This document shows positions 24,054 through 32,737 of a stretch of 64,000 nt of DNA, one piece after another. Below the pieces are notes generated by a model that did no database searches, was not told where the DNA came from, and worked only from the letters and a program-made list of their open reading frames with translations. Numbering within the stretch: position 1 is the first letter of the stretch; each line of letters begins with the position of its first letter. The DNA comes from Poindextera sp041691315 (lineage in GTDB: Bacteria; Pseudomonadota; Alphaproteobacteria; Caulobacterales; Caulobacteraceae): positions 46,679 through 110,678 of the forward strand of contig JBEPUW010000007.1 in NCBI GenBank assembly GCA_041691315.1. Direction: 5' to 3'. Both the position numbers and the translations under genes were made by a program.

Positions 24054-25625
24054 TCATCCGGCCGCCACGCAGGCCGCGGCGCTGGCGAACGGCGGGCCGG
24101 CCACATCGTGGACCGCCTCGTTGAGGAAGACGCAGGCCGCGCGCACGCGGCCGTCATAGGTGGCCAGGTCGCCCACCTCGCCCTCGATGTCGGCGATCCT
24201 CGGCACCTCCAGGTCGGCCGCCGTCAGCCGCGCGCCCGGCCGCTCGGCCGCCGCGGCGTTCAGCATCACGGTGGCGTAGAAGAGCCGGTTTATCTGCCGC
24301 ATCAGGAACAGACGCGCGCGGCGATAGTCGTCCAGCACCTCGCCGAAATAGGCCCTAAGCACCGCCTCGCGCTCGGCCTCGCCCCTGGCGAAACAGTTCA
24401 CGACAGTCGCCAGATCCACATAGCGGTCGGCCGCGAAGGCCGACTCCCAGTCGACGAACCAGGCCCGCTCGCCGTCGAACAGGACGTTGTTGGGGTTGAG
24501 GTCGTTGTGGCTGGAGACCAGGTCGGGGTCGCAGCCGGGATAGACCGCCGTCAACGCCTGGAATGTGCTCAGCAGGCTGAACAGAGCCTTGGGCGGCAGG
24601 ATGCCGGTTTCGCGGACCTGGCCGATCAGGCTCTCCATGCCCTGCATGTAGGGGATCAGGCCGGGGAACAACGGCGCGGCGTGCAGTTTGCGCAACTGGT
24701 CCACGATCGCAACGGCGCGCACTTCATCCGCATTGCCGGGAGCTGCACGGACAAAGTCGGTGATAGCCACCCCGTCGCGGGCGTCGGCATAGTGGAGCTT
24801 CGGCGCGACGCCGACCTCGGCGGCGATCTTCAGGCAGGCATATTGCCGTTCGGGATCGCGAAAGCCGTCGCGGGCGGTCTCCAGGCGCAGCAGATAGTCG
24901 CCGCCCCGCACGGTCGCCTTGAAGATCAGCGCACCGGAGGCGCCGCCGGTGACCGGCGCGAGCTTTTCGATCGCCGCGCCGGGAAAGGCCGCCTCGACCG
25001 CGCGCAACACCGCCTCGCGCCGTTCGGAGGGGACGAAGGCGTCGAGCGCCGACGGCGTCTCGCCGAAGGCGGCCGGGGCCAGTCGCCAGGCATGGTCGCG
25101 GACGTCCGGCGCCCAGCTCTCGGTCAAGCTTTCGAACCGGGCGCGATCGCCGGCGAACAGGGCGCGGATGGCTTCTTCATAGCCGGCGGCATCGCCAGCC
25201 ATGGCGGTCATGAAGCGATAGAGCGCGTTCTGCGCCCGGCGCCGTTCGCCGGCGGCGCTGCGTCGCGCCTCGTCGATCAGCCGGCGCAGAGCCGCCGACG
25301 CGCCACCCGACTGCTCGGCCAGCCAGTCCCAATGCCGCGGCAGCAGCGTCACTTCCCGGGCCACCACCCCCAGCTTCGGCCGCCCGCGACCCCGTGTCTC
25401 CGACCGACTTTCCGGAAAGGCGTGCTCCAGACGATCGCGCACCTCGTCCAAGGAGCCGCGGAAGTCCACATCGACCAGTTCGCTGCTATGATCGTCGAAG
25501 ATCAGCACCCCCTCGGGACCATCCCCGCCGATCGACGCCTTGATTGTCGAGGCGACTGACAGCAGGGGCCCCGAAGCGATGCGGCGCGAGCCTTGGAAGG
25601 CAGTGACGGTGTTGGGCGTAGCCAT
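24054..25625 (-). CDS. DUF2239-aminoglycoside/choline-kinase-like phosphotransferase fusion
   Basis: A 523-residue two-domain protein. Residues 1-185 match DUF2239, with VTAFQGSRRIASG, VLIFDDHSSELVDVDFRG, the highly conserved RGRPKLGVVAREVTLLPRHW and RALFAGDRARFESLT. DUF2239 proteins normally end here. Residues 200-515 form a phosphotransferase of the APH/choline-kinase type: SGALIFKATVRGGDYLLRLE (nucleotide loop), SSHNDLNPNNVLFDGE (catalytic Asp375 region) and WFVDWESAFAADRYVDLA (metal ligand). The chain reads without a break through the join. It may phosphorylate a small molecule or a protein linked with the DUF2239 role, both unknown. The ATG at 25625 was chosen over an upstream TTG. Confidence 0.78.
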   Translation of the reverse strand: MATPNTVTAFQGSRRIASGPLLSVASTIKASIGGDGPEGVLIFDDHSSELVDVDFRGSLDEVRDRLEHAFPESRSETRGRGRPKLGVVAREVTLLPRHWDWLAEQSGGASAALRRLIDEARRSAAGERRRAQNALYRFMTAMAGDAAGYEEAIRALFAGDRARFESLTESWAPDVRDHAWRLAPAAFGETPSALDAFVPSERREAVLRAVEAAFPGAAIEKLAPVTGGASGALIFKATVRGGDYLLRLETARDGFRDPERQYACLKIAAEVGVAPKLHYADARDGVAITDFVRAAPGNADEVRAVAIVDQLRKLHAAPLFPGLIPYMQGMESLIGQVRETGILPPKALFSLLSTFQALTAVYPGCDPDLVSSHNDLNPNNVLFDGERAWFVDWESAFAADRYVDLATVVNCFARGEAEREAVLRAYFGEVLDDYRRARLFLMRQINRLFYATVMLNAAAAERPGARLTAADLEVPRIADIEGEVGDLATYDGRVRAACVFLNEAVHDVAGPPFASAAACVAAG

Positions 25626-25685
25626 GCCGCCCAATACCCCGGTACAAGCCCTGAAGCAATATGACCCGGGTAAAAATGAGGCTGG

Positions 25686-26132
25686 CTAGGCGGCGACCGC
25701 GCTGGCGGTCTGACGCGCCATCCCCTTGGCGAGCGGCGCCAGCCGCACGCTGGCCGTCGCCCGCGCCACGATCAAGCCCTGCTCGTCGGCCAGCCGCGCC
25801 TCGACGAAGCCGACCGTCTTGCCCAGCTGGACCACCATGGCCTCGCCGATCAGCAGGCCGGGCACGGCCGGCGCCAGATAGCTCACATGCATGTCGATGG
25901 TCGTCGGCATGATCTCGGCATGGGTGGTGATCAGCACCGCCGGGCCCATGGTGTCGTCGAGCATGGCCGCCAGGATGCCGCCCTGGACATTGCCCGCGGC
26001 ATTGCAGAACTCCGGCCTGGCCTCGAAGCGGATGCGCACCCAGCCGTCGTTCGGCTTGGCGTCGATGATGTCCAGCCCAAGTAGCTTGGCGCAGGGCGGG
26101 GTGGCGAAGCGGTCGAGAACCGTGGCGAACAT
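25686..26132 (-). CDS. PaaI-like hotdog thioesterase
   Basis: A 148-residue acyl-CoA thioesterase of the PaaI/4HBT group. PEFCNAAGNVQGGILAAML, then DDTMG, is the active-site helix region with the Asp used in catalysis, and ADEQGLIVARATASVRLA the C-terminal strand. Such enzymes release CoA from phenylacetyl-, hydroxybenzoyl- or acyl-CoA. GGGAG lies nine bases before the ATG at 26132. The gene is upstream of the DUF2239-kinase gene on the same strand (60-base gap) and divergent from the epimerase gene at 26245. Confidence 0.84.
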   Translation of the reverse strand: MFATVLDRFATPPCAKLLGLDIIDAKPNDGWVRIRFEARPEFCNAAGNVQGGILAAMLDDTMGPAVLITTHAEIMPTTIDMHVSYLAPAVPGLLIGEAMVVQLGKTVGFVEARLADEQGLIVARATASVRLAPLAKGMARQTASAVAA

Positions 26133-26244
26133 GATGGCATCTCCCTTTGACGCCTGACTTAAAGCTCCGCTGCTGACAGCATGCTGGCAGCAGCTTCGAC
26201 CGCCCGCCAATGGACCGTGGTCGTCTGGCCGCGTAGGACAGGGC

Positions 26245-27267
26245 ATGGCGTCGACGGCCTTGATCATCGGCGGGACCGGCCAGATCGGCCGGGCGGCGGC
26301 GCGCAATCTTCTCGCCAACGGTTGGCGGGTGCGGCTTGCGCAGCGTTCGGCCGCCGATCTGCCCCCCGACTTGGTCGGCCGCGTCGAGGCGGTGGAATTG
26401 GATCGCGACCAGCCCGGCGCCCTGGCCGCCGGTCTGGCGGACGGCGCGGATGCGGTGATCGACACGGTCGCCTTCACCGAGGTCCACGCCCATCAGCTGA
26501 TCGAACTGAGCCCCGACATCGGCGCGCTGGTGACGATCTCTTCCGCCAGCGTCTATCGCGATAGCGCCGGCCGCACCCTGGATGAGGCGGCGCAGACGGG
26601 CTTTCCAGCGTTTCCGGTCCCGATCGGCGAGGACCAGCCCACCGTTCAGGCCGGATCATCAACCTATTCCACGGCCAAGGTCGCGCTCGAACAGGCGCTG
26701 CTGCAGCACTTCCTGCCCCCGGTGACGATCCTCAGGCCGGGCGCCATCTATGGCGAGGGATCGCGCCATCCGCGCGAGTGGTGGTTCGTCAAGCGCATCC
26801 TGGACGGTCGGCGACGAATCCCGCTGGCCTACGACGGCCAAAGCCGCTTCCACCCCAGCGCCACCGCCAACATCGCCGAGCTCTGCCGCGTCGCCCTTGA
26901 GCACCCTGAGACGCGGGTTCTGAACGCCGCCGATCCGCGAGCGCTGACGGTGGCCGAGATCGGGGTGGCCATCGGGGCGGCCTATGGCGTCGATCTCGAC
27001 CTCGTCCCCCTGGCTGGGCCGCCGAAACGCGGCGTCGGCGCCCACCCTTGGTGCATCCCCGAGCCCATCGCCCTGGACATGAGCCGCGCCGAGGCTTTGG
27101 GCTATCGGCCGGTGGTCCGCTACGAAGACGCCGTCGGCGAGGCATGCCGCTCCGCGGAGGCCGCGGCAGCGGCCGGCGTCGCCTTTCCGGCCTACATCAA
27201 CGCCCTTTTCGACTACGCCGCCGAGGACGCAGCCCTGGTTTCTTCACCCGCCGGCGAGCATCGTTAG
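26245..27267 (+). CDS. NAD-dependent epimerase/dehydratase family (extended SDR)
   Basis: A 340-residue extended short-chain dehydrogenase. ALIIGGTGQIGRAAARNLL is the Rossmann motif near the N-terminus. TISSASVYRDSAGRTLDE holds the catalytic Ser, and STAKVALEQALL has the Lys but no preceding Tyr in the usual YxxxK spacing (TYSTAKVALE gives Tyr-x3-Lys, so the motif is intact). LRPGAIYGEGSRHPREW is the substrate-side loop. It may act on a nucleotide sugar or another sugar-like compound. The stop overlaps the stop of the convergent MFS gene by four bases. Confidence 0.83.
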   Translation: MASTALIIGGTGQIGRAAARNLLANGWRVRLAQRSAADLPPDLVGRVEAVELDRDQPGALAAGLADGADAVIDTVAFTEVHAHQLIELSPDIGALVTISSASVYRDSAGRTLDEAAQTGFPAFPVPIGEDQPTVQAGSSTYSTAKVALEQALLQHFLPPVTILRPGAIYGEGSRHPREWWFVKRILDGRRRIPLAYDGQSRFHPSATANIAELCRVALEHPETRVLNAADPRALTVAEIGVAIGAAYGVDLDLVPLAGPPKRGVGAHPWCIPEPIALDMSRAEALGYRPVVRYEDAVGEACRSAEAAAAAGVAFPAYINALFDYAAEDAALVSSPAGEHR

Positions 27268-28628
27268 GTCGCCGGCGCCTCGGTCAGCGCCTCGAGCGAG
27301 ATACGCCCGGTCTCCGGCACCAGCAGCCAGGTGAGGATCGCGCCCAGCACCGCCAGGGCGGCCACCACCCAATAGGCGCTGGCCGGACCGATGCCGCCCT
27401 GGCTGACCGCTCGGAACAGCAGCGGAAAGGCGAAGCCGCTGATCGCCGCGCCGATGCGGCCGCCGGCCACGGTGACGCTCTGGGCCACGCTGCGCACCCG
27501 GGTGGGCGCCAGCTCTACGCCCAGCACACCCGCGCCCGACACCAGGCCCGGCCCGGTCATGGCGATGTTCAGCAACCCGTAGACGGCGAAGGCCAGGATC
27601 GGCATGGCCAGCAACTGATGTTGCATCAGCGCGAAGGTGCCAAGCACCACCGCGCCGCCGAGGAACCCCCAGCCCTGCAGCGGCTTGCGCCCGAACCGGT
27701 CGATGATGAACAGCGAGCCCACGAACGAGGCTGGCAGGACGAACAGCACCTGGGTGAGCAGGGCGAAGGTCACCGCGTTCATGCCCAGGCTCTTGGCGAT
27801 CAGGTTGGGGCCGAACAGGATGAAGACGTAGACCACCAGGTCGTAGATCATCCACAGCAGCGCCGCCGACAGGATTGGCCGCGCATGCTGGCGGAAGACT
27901 TGCCAGAAGCCGCGCACGTCGACCTCTGGAGCGGTCAGCTGCTGGCCGCTGATCTCGGTCATGACGCGCGAAGCCTCGGCCTGCTCGCCGGCCAGACGCG
28001 CCAGATAACGCGCCGTCTCGGGCATGCGGCGGCGGAAATAGAGCACCGCCAGCGCCGGGATCGCGCCACCGGCCAGCACCAGGCGCCATTCCAGATCGTG
28101 GCTGATGTGCAGCGCGCTCAGCAGCAGCGTGATCAGCGAGGCGGCCAGGGCTCCGATCGGCCACATGGTGCCGAAGCCCAGACCGAGCGCCCGGCCGCGG
28201 TCGGCGCGGTTGGCGTGCTCGGCCATGATCACCGGCGACAGCACATAGTCGGCGCCGACGCCGATGCCGAGCACGAAGCGGATGGCGATCAGCCAGGTGA
28301 CGTCGGGCGCGAAGGCCTGGGCCACGGCGGCGACCCCCAGGATGAGCACGTCGAGGCCGTAGAAGCGCTTGCGGCCCCGCTGCCCCAGGACGCCGAAGCC
28401 CAGCGCGCCGATCGCCGCCCCGACCAGGGCCGAGGCCGACAGGAGCGCGCTCTGCACGCCGGTCAGGCTGGACTGGCCGAACGAGGCCAGCACGAAGGGC
28501 AGAACCAGGGCCAGGGATGACAGGTCATAGCCGTCGCAGAAGACGCCCAGACCGGTGGTCAGCGTTGCGCGCCAATGGAAGCCCTTGAACTTCTGCTCAT
28601 CGAGCGCCTTAAACCCGGCTTCACTCAC
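27264..28628 (-). CDS. MFS transporter (aromatic acid/sugar:H+ symporter type)
   Basis: A 454-residue major facilitator with 12 predicted membrane spans. FCDGYDLSSLALVLPFVL in span 1 with the Asp, GFGVLGQRGRKRFYG (motif A loop after span 2), IRFVLGIGVGADYVLSPVIMAE (span 4) and VPETGRISLEALTE at the C-terminus fit the sugar/aromatic-acid symporter branch. The likely substrate is a small organic acid or sugar. The frame is open further upstream, but GTG at 28628 directly follows GGGGGCGGGTG and starts the family homology (MSEAGFKALDEQKFKGFHW-like). Divergent from the GrpB-like gene. Confidence 0.85.
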   Translation of the reverse strand: MSEAGFKALDEQKFKGFHWRATLTTGLGVFCDGYDLSSLALVLPFVLASFGQSSLTGVQSALLSASALVGAAIGALGFGVLGQRGRKRFYGLDVLILGVAAVAQAFAPDVTWLIAIRFVLGIGVGADYVLSPVIMAEHANRADRGRALGLGFGTMWPIGALAASLITLLLSALHISHDLEWRLVLAGGAIPALAVLYFRRRMPETARYLARLAGEQAEASRVMTEISGQQLTAPEVDVRGFWQVFRQHARPILSAALLWMIYDLVVYVFILFGPNLIAKSLGMNAVTFALLTQVLFVLPASFVGSLFIIDRFGRKPLQGWGFLGGAVVLGTFALMQHQLLAMPILAFAVYGLLNIAMTGPGLVSGAGVLGVELAPTRVRSVAQSVTVAGGRIGAAISGFAFPLLFRAVSQGGIGPASAYWVVAALAVLGAILTWLLVPETGRISLEALTEAPAT

Positions 28629-28728
28629 CACCCGCCCCCGAATCCTGATCGACCGCCCATAGTGTCGCCGTGATGATGACGGTGCGGCGACAGCTTCACA
28701 ATGCGTCAGGACCAGACTAGCTGATCCC

Positions 28729-29310
28729 ATGCCCAAGATAGAGATCCTCAGCCCGCAATCGCGCTGGCCGACAGAGTTCGCCGAGATCGGGGCGCGACTG
28801 CGCGGGAGCCTGGGTCCGCTGGCCTCGTCGATCAACCATATCGGCTCGACCTCCGTGCCCGGGCTCGACGCCAAGGACGTCATCGACATCCAGATCAGCG
28901 TGGCATCGCTCGATCCGGTCGGCCCGATCCAGGCCGCCATCGAGGCGGCGGGCTATCGGCTGCGCGACGGGTCCTGGTCCGATCATGTGCCCGAAGGCGA
29001 CGATCGGGACCCCGAACAGTGGGCCAAGCGGTATGGCGGCGCGCCGGAGGGCGGGCGTCGGACCCACATCCATATCCGCGTCCGCGGCCGGCGAAATCAG
29101 CGCTACGCCCTGCTGTTTCGCGATTATCTCCGCGCCGTTCCTTCGGCGGCGGCGACCTACGGCCTGATCAAGCGCGAGCTGGCCGCGCGCCACGCCGACG
29201 ACGTCGACGCCTACTACGCGGTCAAGGACCCGGTCTGCGACCTGATCATGGCCGCCGCTGAATCCTGGGCTTTGATGAGCGGCTGGACACTTCCGCCCTC
29301 CGACGCCTGA
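28729..29310 (+). CDS. GrpB family protein (UPF0157, nucleotidyltransferase-like)
   Basis: A 193-residue protein of the GrpB family. It starts with PQSRWPTEFAEIGARLRG, then INHIGSTSVPGLDAKDVIDI, the GSTSVxGLxAKxxID signature related to the nucleotidyltransferase fold, and a C-terminal Asp/Tyr-rich region (ADDVDAYYAVKDPVCDLIM). The family is often fused to or next to dephospho-CoA kinase, but its biochemical role is not known. It is an isolated gene here, divergent from the MFS transporter and upstream of the MazG/HisE-like gene. Confidence 0.86.
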   Translation: MPKIEILSPQSRWPTEFAEIGARLRGSLGPLASSINHIGSTSVPGLDAKDVIDIQISVASLDPVGPIQAAIEAAGYRLRDGSWSDHVPEGDDRDPEQWAKRYGGAPEGGRRTHIHIRVRGRRNQRYALLFRDYLRAVPSAAATYGLIKRELAARHADDVDAYYAVKDPVCDLIMAAAESWALMSGWTLPPSDA

Positions 29311-29419
29311 GTGCGGCAATATCGCCAAAACCATCGCCGCGAGAACGGTTTAGCTGGACTTTCCGATCATGTTTCGGCATAAGAAATATGTCCGTGACCG
29401 GACTGATTCGGAGCTCGCC

Positions 29420-29839
29420 ATGTTGAAGGCGAAAACGCAGGAAAAGTTCAGGGCGGCCAACGCCAATGGACAGGATCGGCTGGCGCGCCTGGCGACGGCG
29501 ATCGCCGAGGTGCGCTCCGGCGGCCGGATCAGTTCGCGCACCACCAAGCTGCTCGCGTCCGACATCGCCAAGATGGCCAAAAAGGTCGTCGAGGAGGCGG
29601 CGGAGGCGGCCATCGACGCGGTGCGCGGCGACCGCGGCGCCGTGGTCAATGAGAGCGTCGACCTGCTCTACAACCTCAGCATCGTCTGGTCCGAAATGGG
29701 CATCGACCCGGACGAGATCTGGACCGAGATGGACCGGCGCGAGACGGTGCTGGGCATGGTCGAGAAACTGCCCAAAACACGCCCCGACGACGCGATGCTG
29801 AAGGCGGTCGAGCCGGACCTCGCCGAGGTCGACGACTAG
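29420..29839 (+). CDS. MazG/HisE-like phosphoribosyl-ATP diphosphatase family protein
   Basis: A 139-residue all-helical protein. The metal-binding signature is clear: KKVVEEAAEAAIDAVRG followed by VNESVDLLYNLSIVW, i.e. EExxE and ExxD. The ends are longer than in classical HisE (about 105 residues), and no his genes are near, so a house-cleaning nucleotide pyrophosphatase role is as likely as histidine synthesis. The ATG at 29420 has GGAG six bases ahead; another in-frame ATG at 29369 would add 17 residues. It converges with the SRPBCC-OmpA fusion gene. Confidence 0.75.
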   Translation: MLKAKTQEKFRAANANGQDRLARLATAIAEVRSGGRISSRTTKLLASDIAKMAKKVVEEAAEAAIDAVRGDRGAVVNESVDLLYNLSIVWSEMGIDPDEIWTEMDRRETVLGMVEKLPKTRPDDAMLKAVEPDLAEVDD

Positions 29840-29867
29840 ATCCTGGCCGGCGTCCCGCAGGAGCGGT

Positions 29868-30731
29868 TCAATAGGTCGGGCGCAACTCGATGCGGCGATT
29901 GAAGGCCCGGCCCGCCTCAGTGTCTCGCGGAACCAGGTAGTGGTAGTTGCCAAGCACATAGCCGACGCCGATCCGTTCGGCGGCGACGCCGGCGTCGCGC
30001 AGATGGCGTGAGGCGACGTCCACCCGCGCCTCGCACAGGGCCAGGCTTTCCTCGGGCGGACAGGGATCGTCGCCGAAGCCGTCGATGACGACGTTCAGGT
30101 CTGGCCGGCCGTTCAAAAGCGTGGCCAACTCGTCCAGCTGCGCCAGCGAGTCCGGTGTTGGCGTGGGATCGCCCTCGCCGAAATGCAGCCGGTAGATGAC
30201 CTTAGCGCCGTCGGCGACCTTGGTGCGCAATAGCCGCTCATAGGCCGGAAACACCGCTTCCCACTGGTCGGACGCCCACCGGTCGGCCTCTTCGCCCGAA
30301 CCCCCCTCGACCAGCCGGGTCAGGCGGCCCAGCCAAGCGTGATAGCCGGCCAGCGCCATCGGGCTCCAGCCGGTCGGCGGCCGCGTCAGCATCAGGATCA
30401 GGCGGCACGCGCCTTGGTGTTCGAACAGATCGAAGCGCATGAACCCGCCGAGGTTCAGACGTCGAGGCGGCTCGAACTCGGTGATCCGGCCGCGCCAGAT
30501 CTGGCCGCTGATATCGAAACAGAATGCCCCGTCCTGCCGGGCCTCGAACGCGGTGCAGCGCCAGAGCCAGACCCGGTATTGCGCCGGGTCGACGAGCGTC
30601 GCCCAGACCGTCTCGGGCGCATGGGTGAAGTCGCGCACGAAGCGCAGGGTTTTTCGGTCGGTGAACTCGCCGAGCACCAGGTCGTTGTCCGGCCCGCGAG
30701 CAAGGTCGGGAAGGCTATCCGTCATTTTCAT
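29868..30731 (-). CDS. SRPBCC (AHSA1-like) domain fused to an OmpA-like C-terminal domain
   Basis: A 287-residue protein without signal peptide. Residues 20-170 are an SRPBCC/AHSA1 domain: LRFVRDFTHAPETVWATLVD, then FCFDISGQIWRGRITEFEPP and a C-terminal helix. These domains bind hydrophobic ligands and are often paired with ArsR regulators. Residues 178-287 are OmpA-like: VIYRLHFGEGDPTPTPDSLA, then LNVVIDGFGDDP, ALCEARVDVASRHL and FNRRIELRPTY, close to the peptidoglycan-binding OmpA_C pattern. OmpA domains normally act in the periplasm, so the cytosolic-looking N-terminus is odd. The start overlaps the arsR stop (ATGA), so the two are coupled. Confidence 0.8.
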   Translation of the reverse strand: MKMTDSLPDLARGPDNDLVLGEFTDRKTLRFVRDFTHAPETVWATLVDPAQYRVWLWRCTAFEARQDGAFCFDISGQIWRGRITEFEPPRRLNLGGFMRFDLFEHQGACRLILMLTRPPTGWSPMALAGYHAWLGRLTRLVEGGSGEEADRWASDQWEAVFPAYERLLRTKVADGAKVIYRLHFGEGDPTPTPDSLAQLDELATLLNGRPDLNVVIDGFGDDPCPPEESLALCEARVDVASRHLRDAGVAAERIGVGYVLGNYHYLVPRDTEAGRAFNRRIELRPTY

Positions 30732-31078
30732 CCTCCCGAAGTGCGGATTTTCGCGCTGGCCGTTTCGCTCTTGGCCCCGGCGAGGGAATCCAGGTGGTCT
30801 CCCAGGGCATCGAGCCTTTGGTTCCAGGTCCGTCGGCAGGCCGCGACCCAGGCTTCGACCTCGTCCAGACCTTCGGGGTTGAGGCTGTAAACCCGCATCT
30901 GGGCCTGCTCGCGCACATTCACGAGCCTGGCCCTGAGCAGGACCGACAGGTGTCGCGAGATCGCCGGCCGCGAGACCGTGAAGCCGGCGGCGATATCGCC
31001 GGCGGGCATGTCACTCGCCGCGAGCATGGTGACGATCTTGTTGCGGACGGGGTCCGCGAGGGCGGCCATGGCTGACAT
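30728..31078 (-). CDS. ArsR family winged-helix repressor
   Basis: A 116-residue ArsR/SmtB-type regulator. ALADPVRNKIVTMLAASDM is the first helix pair, AAGFTVSRPAISRHLSVL the DNA-recognition helix-turn-helix, and RARLVNVREQAQMRVYSLN the beta wing. No metal-binding Cys motif is present, as expected for the branch that partners SRPBCC proteins and responds to other signals. A 32-base dyad at 31089-31120 directly upstream is a strong autoregulatory operator candidate. The gene leads a two-gene operon with the SRPBCC-OmpA fusion and is divergent from the SDR gene at 31231. Confidence 0.88.
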   Translation of the reverse strand: MSAMAALADPVRNKIVTMLAASDMPAGDIAAGFTVSRPAISRHLSVLLRARLVNVREQAQMRVYSLNPEGLDEVEAWVAACRRTWNQRLDALGDHLDSLAGAKSETASAKIRTSGG

Positions 31079-31088
31079 GCTTTCATGT

Positions 31089-31120
31089 GTAACTCAAATG
31101 TTACGTAACAGTCAAGTTAC
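31089..31120. promoter_or_regulatory. Operator dyad for the ArsR repressor
   Basis: A 32-base inverted repeat with outer arms GTAACT (31089) and AGTTAC (ends 31120) and a perfect central palindrome GTTACGTAAC (31100-31109). The two halves match at about three quarters of positions. It lies 11 bases upstream of the arsR start and within the divergent gap toward the SDR gene, so it could control both. This part of the window is also much more A/T-rich than its surroundings. Confidence 0.72.
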
Positions 31121-31230
31121 GCTTATCGAGCTTCGCCTAGCCCCGTTGACGCCGCGGCCGCGATTTCTCCGTGACGGGGGGCCCCGCGCCTTATAGGCCA
31201 GTGGCAAAACGCGCTCAGGGAGGAGACGAG

Positions 31231-32202
31231 ATGAAGGATTTCGCGGGCAAGACGGCGATCGTCACCGGCGGCGGCACCGGCATGGGGCGCGAACTGGTGC
31301 GCCAGCTGGTCGCCGAGGGCTGCAATGTCGCGACCTGCGACGTCTCGGCCCGCAACATGGCCGAGACCGTGGAGCTGTGCCAGGCCGCGCGTCCGCCGCA
31401 GGGCACGCGCATTACCGCCCACGTCGCCGACGTCTCTATCGAGCAGCAACTGCAGACGTTCCGCGACGAGTTCGCCGAGCAGCACCAGACCGACAAGCTG
31501 CACCTGCTGTTCAACAATGCCGGCATCGGCGGCGGCGGCTCGATGATCGCCGACCGGCGCGAGGACTGGGAAAAGACCTTCAACGTCTGCTGGGGCGGGG
31601 TCTATTTCGGGGTGCGCACCTTCCTGCCGATGATGATGAAGGCCAGTGAGGCGCATATCGTCAACACCTCCAGCGTCAACGGTTTCTGGGCCAGCCTGGG
31701 GCCGAACATCTCGCACACGGCCTATGCGGCGGCGAAGTTCGCGGTGAAGGGCTTCTCCGAGGCGCTGATCACCGACCTGAAGCTGAACGCGCCGCACATC
31801 AAATGCTCGGTGGTCATGCCCGGCCATATCGGCACCTCGATCGGGGCCAATACGCGCAAGGTGCTGAGCGGCAACGACAGCGACACGATGTCGGCCGAGG
31901 AGCTGGCTCGCACGCGCCAGCGCTTCGCCGGTGCTGGCGTCGACCTCGCGCAGCTGAACGACGACGCGATCCAGGCGATGGCCGCGGAAGGCGCGCGGCG
32001 CTTCCTGGAAGACGCGCCGATGACCGCGGCGGCCGCCGCCACGGTCATCCTCGACGGCGTCAAGTCCGAGCGCTGGCGCATCCTGGTCGGCGACGACGCG
32101 CACCGCATGGATGAAATGGTCAGGGCCGAGCCGGAAAGCGCCTATGAGCCCGAGTTCTTCGATCGCCTGACCAGTGCGGTGGGCTGGCGGCTCGGCCGCT
32201 AA
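31231..32202 (+). CDS. SDR family oxidoreductase
   Basis: A 323-residue classical short-chain dehydrogenase, longer than the usual 250. TGGGTGMGRELVRQL (residues 12-26) is the NAD(P) motif TGxxxGxG, FNNAGIGGGG the NNAG strand, and Ser147/148 in VNTSSVNG with Tyr165 and Lys169 in AYAAAKF the catalytic triad. The extra C-terminal part contains ADDRRxx-like loops and a helix ending in GWRLGR. The substrate is unknown. GGGAGGAG sits before the ATG at 31231, although the frame is open upstream. Possibly controlled by the shared ArsR operator region. Confidence 0.85.
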   Translation: MKDFAGKTAIVTGGGTGMGRELVRQLVAEGCNVATCDVSARNMAETVELCQAARPPQGTRITAHVADVSIEQQLQTFRDEFAEQHQTDKLHLLFNNAGIGGGGSMIADRREDWEKTFNVCWGGVYFGVRTFLPMMMKASEAHIVNTSSVNGFWASLGPNISHTAYAAAKFAVKGFSEALITDLKLNAPHIKCSVVMPGHIGTSIGANTRKVLSGNDSDTMSAEELARTRQRFAGAGVDLAQLNDDAIQAMAAEGARRFLEDAPMTAAAAATVILDGVKSERWRILVGDDAHRMDEMVRAEPESAYEPEFFDRLTSAVGWRLGR

Positions 32203-32349
32203 CTGAACAGCACCGGCCTTTCCTGACAACCGCGCAAACCTGGTGTTCAGCCAGGGTTCATGGCGCTTGGCCAATACTCGCTTTCATCAAGCCGAACCCG
32301 GAAAACCCTCCGCGGACGGCCCAAGATTGACCAAGTGTTGGAGGTTCTG

Positions 32350-32709
32350 ATGCGCAAGATACTTACAGCGGGCCTGGCGGCCCTGACCCTCGTCGGCGGC
32401 GCCGTTGGCGCTACGACACCAGCCATGGCTGGACCCCACGGCGATTTCCACGGCGGCTACCGCGATGGCGGCTGGCGTGGCGGGGACCGCGACGGTTTCC
32501 GCGGCGGTGGGGCCTTGGTGGCCGGCGTCCTCGGCTTCGGCCTGGGGGCGGCGCTCGCCAGTCCCAATTACGGCTACGGCTACGGTCCGGGCTATTACGC
32601 CGGTGACTATGCCTACGGCCCCGGCTACGCCACCTGCGTCGGTCGGCAACGGGTCTGGGACCCCTATTACCACCGCTACATAATCGAGCGCGTCAGCTAC
32701 GCCTGCTGA
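32350..32709 (+). CDS. Small exported Gly/Tyr-rich protein
   Basis: A 119-residue protein with a signal peptide (MRKILTAGLAALTLVGGAVG, cleaved near PAMAGP). It has a low-complexity Gly/Asp/Arg segment (FHGGYRDGGWRGGDRDGF), a hydrophobic Gly stretch (ALVAGVLGFGLGAALA), a Tyr/Gly repeat region (YGYGYGPGYYAGDYAYGPGY) and a Cys-containing end (CVGRQRVWDPYYHRYIIERV). Such small envelope proteins are common in alphaproteobacteria, with no known role. GGAGGTTCTG precedes the ATG. A good rho-independent terminator follows at 32738. Confidence 0.7.
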   Translation: MRKILTAGLAALTLVGGAVGATTPAMAGPHGDFHGGYRDGGWRGGDRDGFRGGGALVAGVLGFGLGAALASPNYGYGYGPGYYAGDYAYGPGYATCVGRQRVWDPYYHRYIIERVSYAC

Positions 32710-32737
32710 GGCCAGCCGACCAGACGCTCGAGCAGCG

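Noticed and set aside
29420..29839. Histidine operon gene hisE
   Set aside because: The protein has the fold motif but no his genes are nearby and the length is greater, so only a family-level call is justified.
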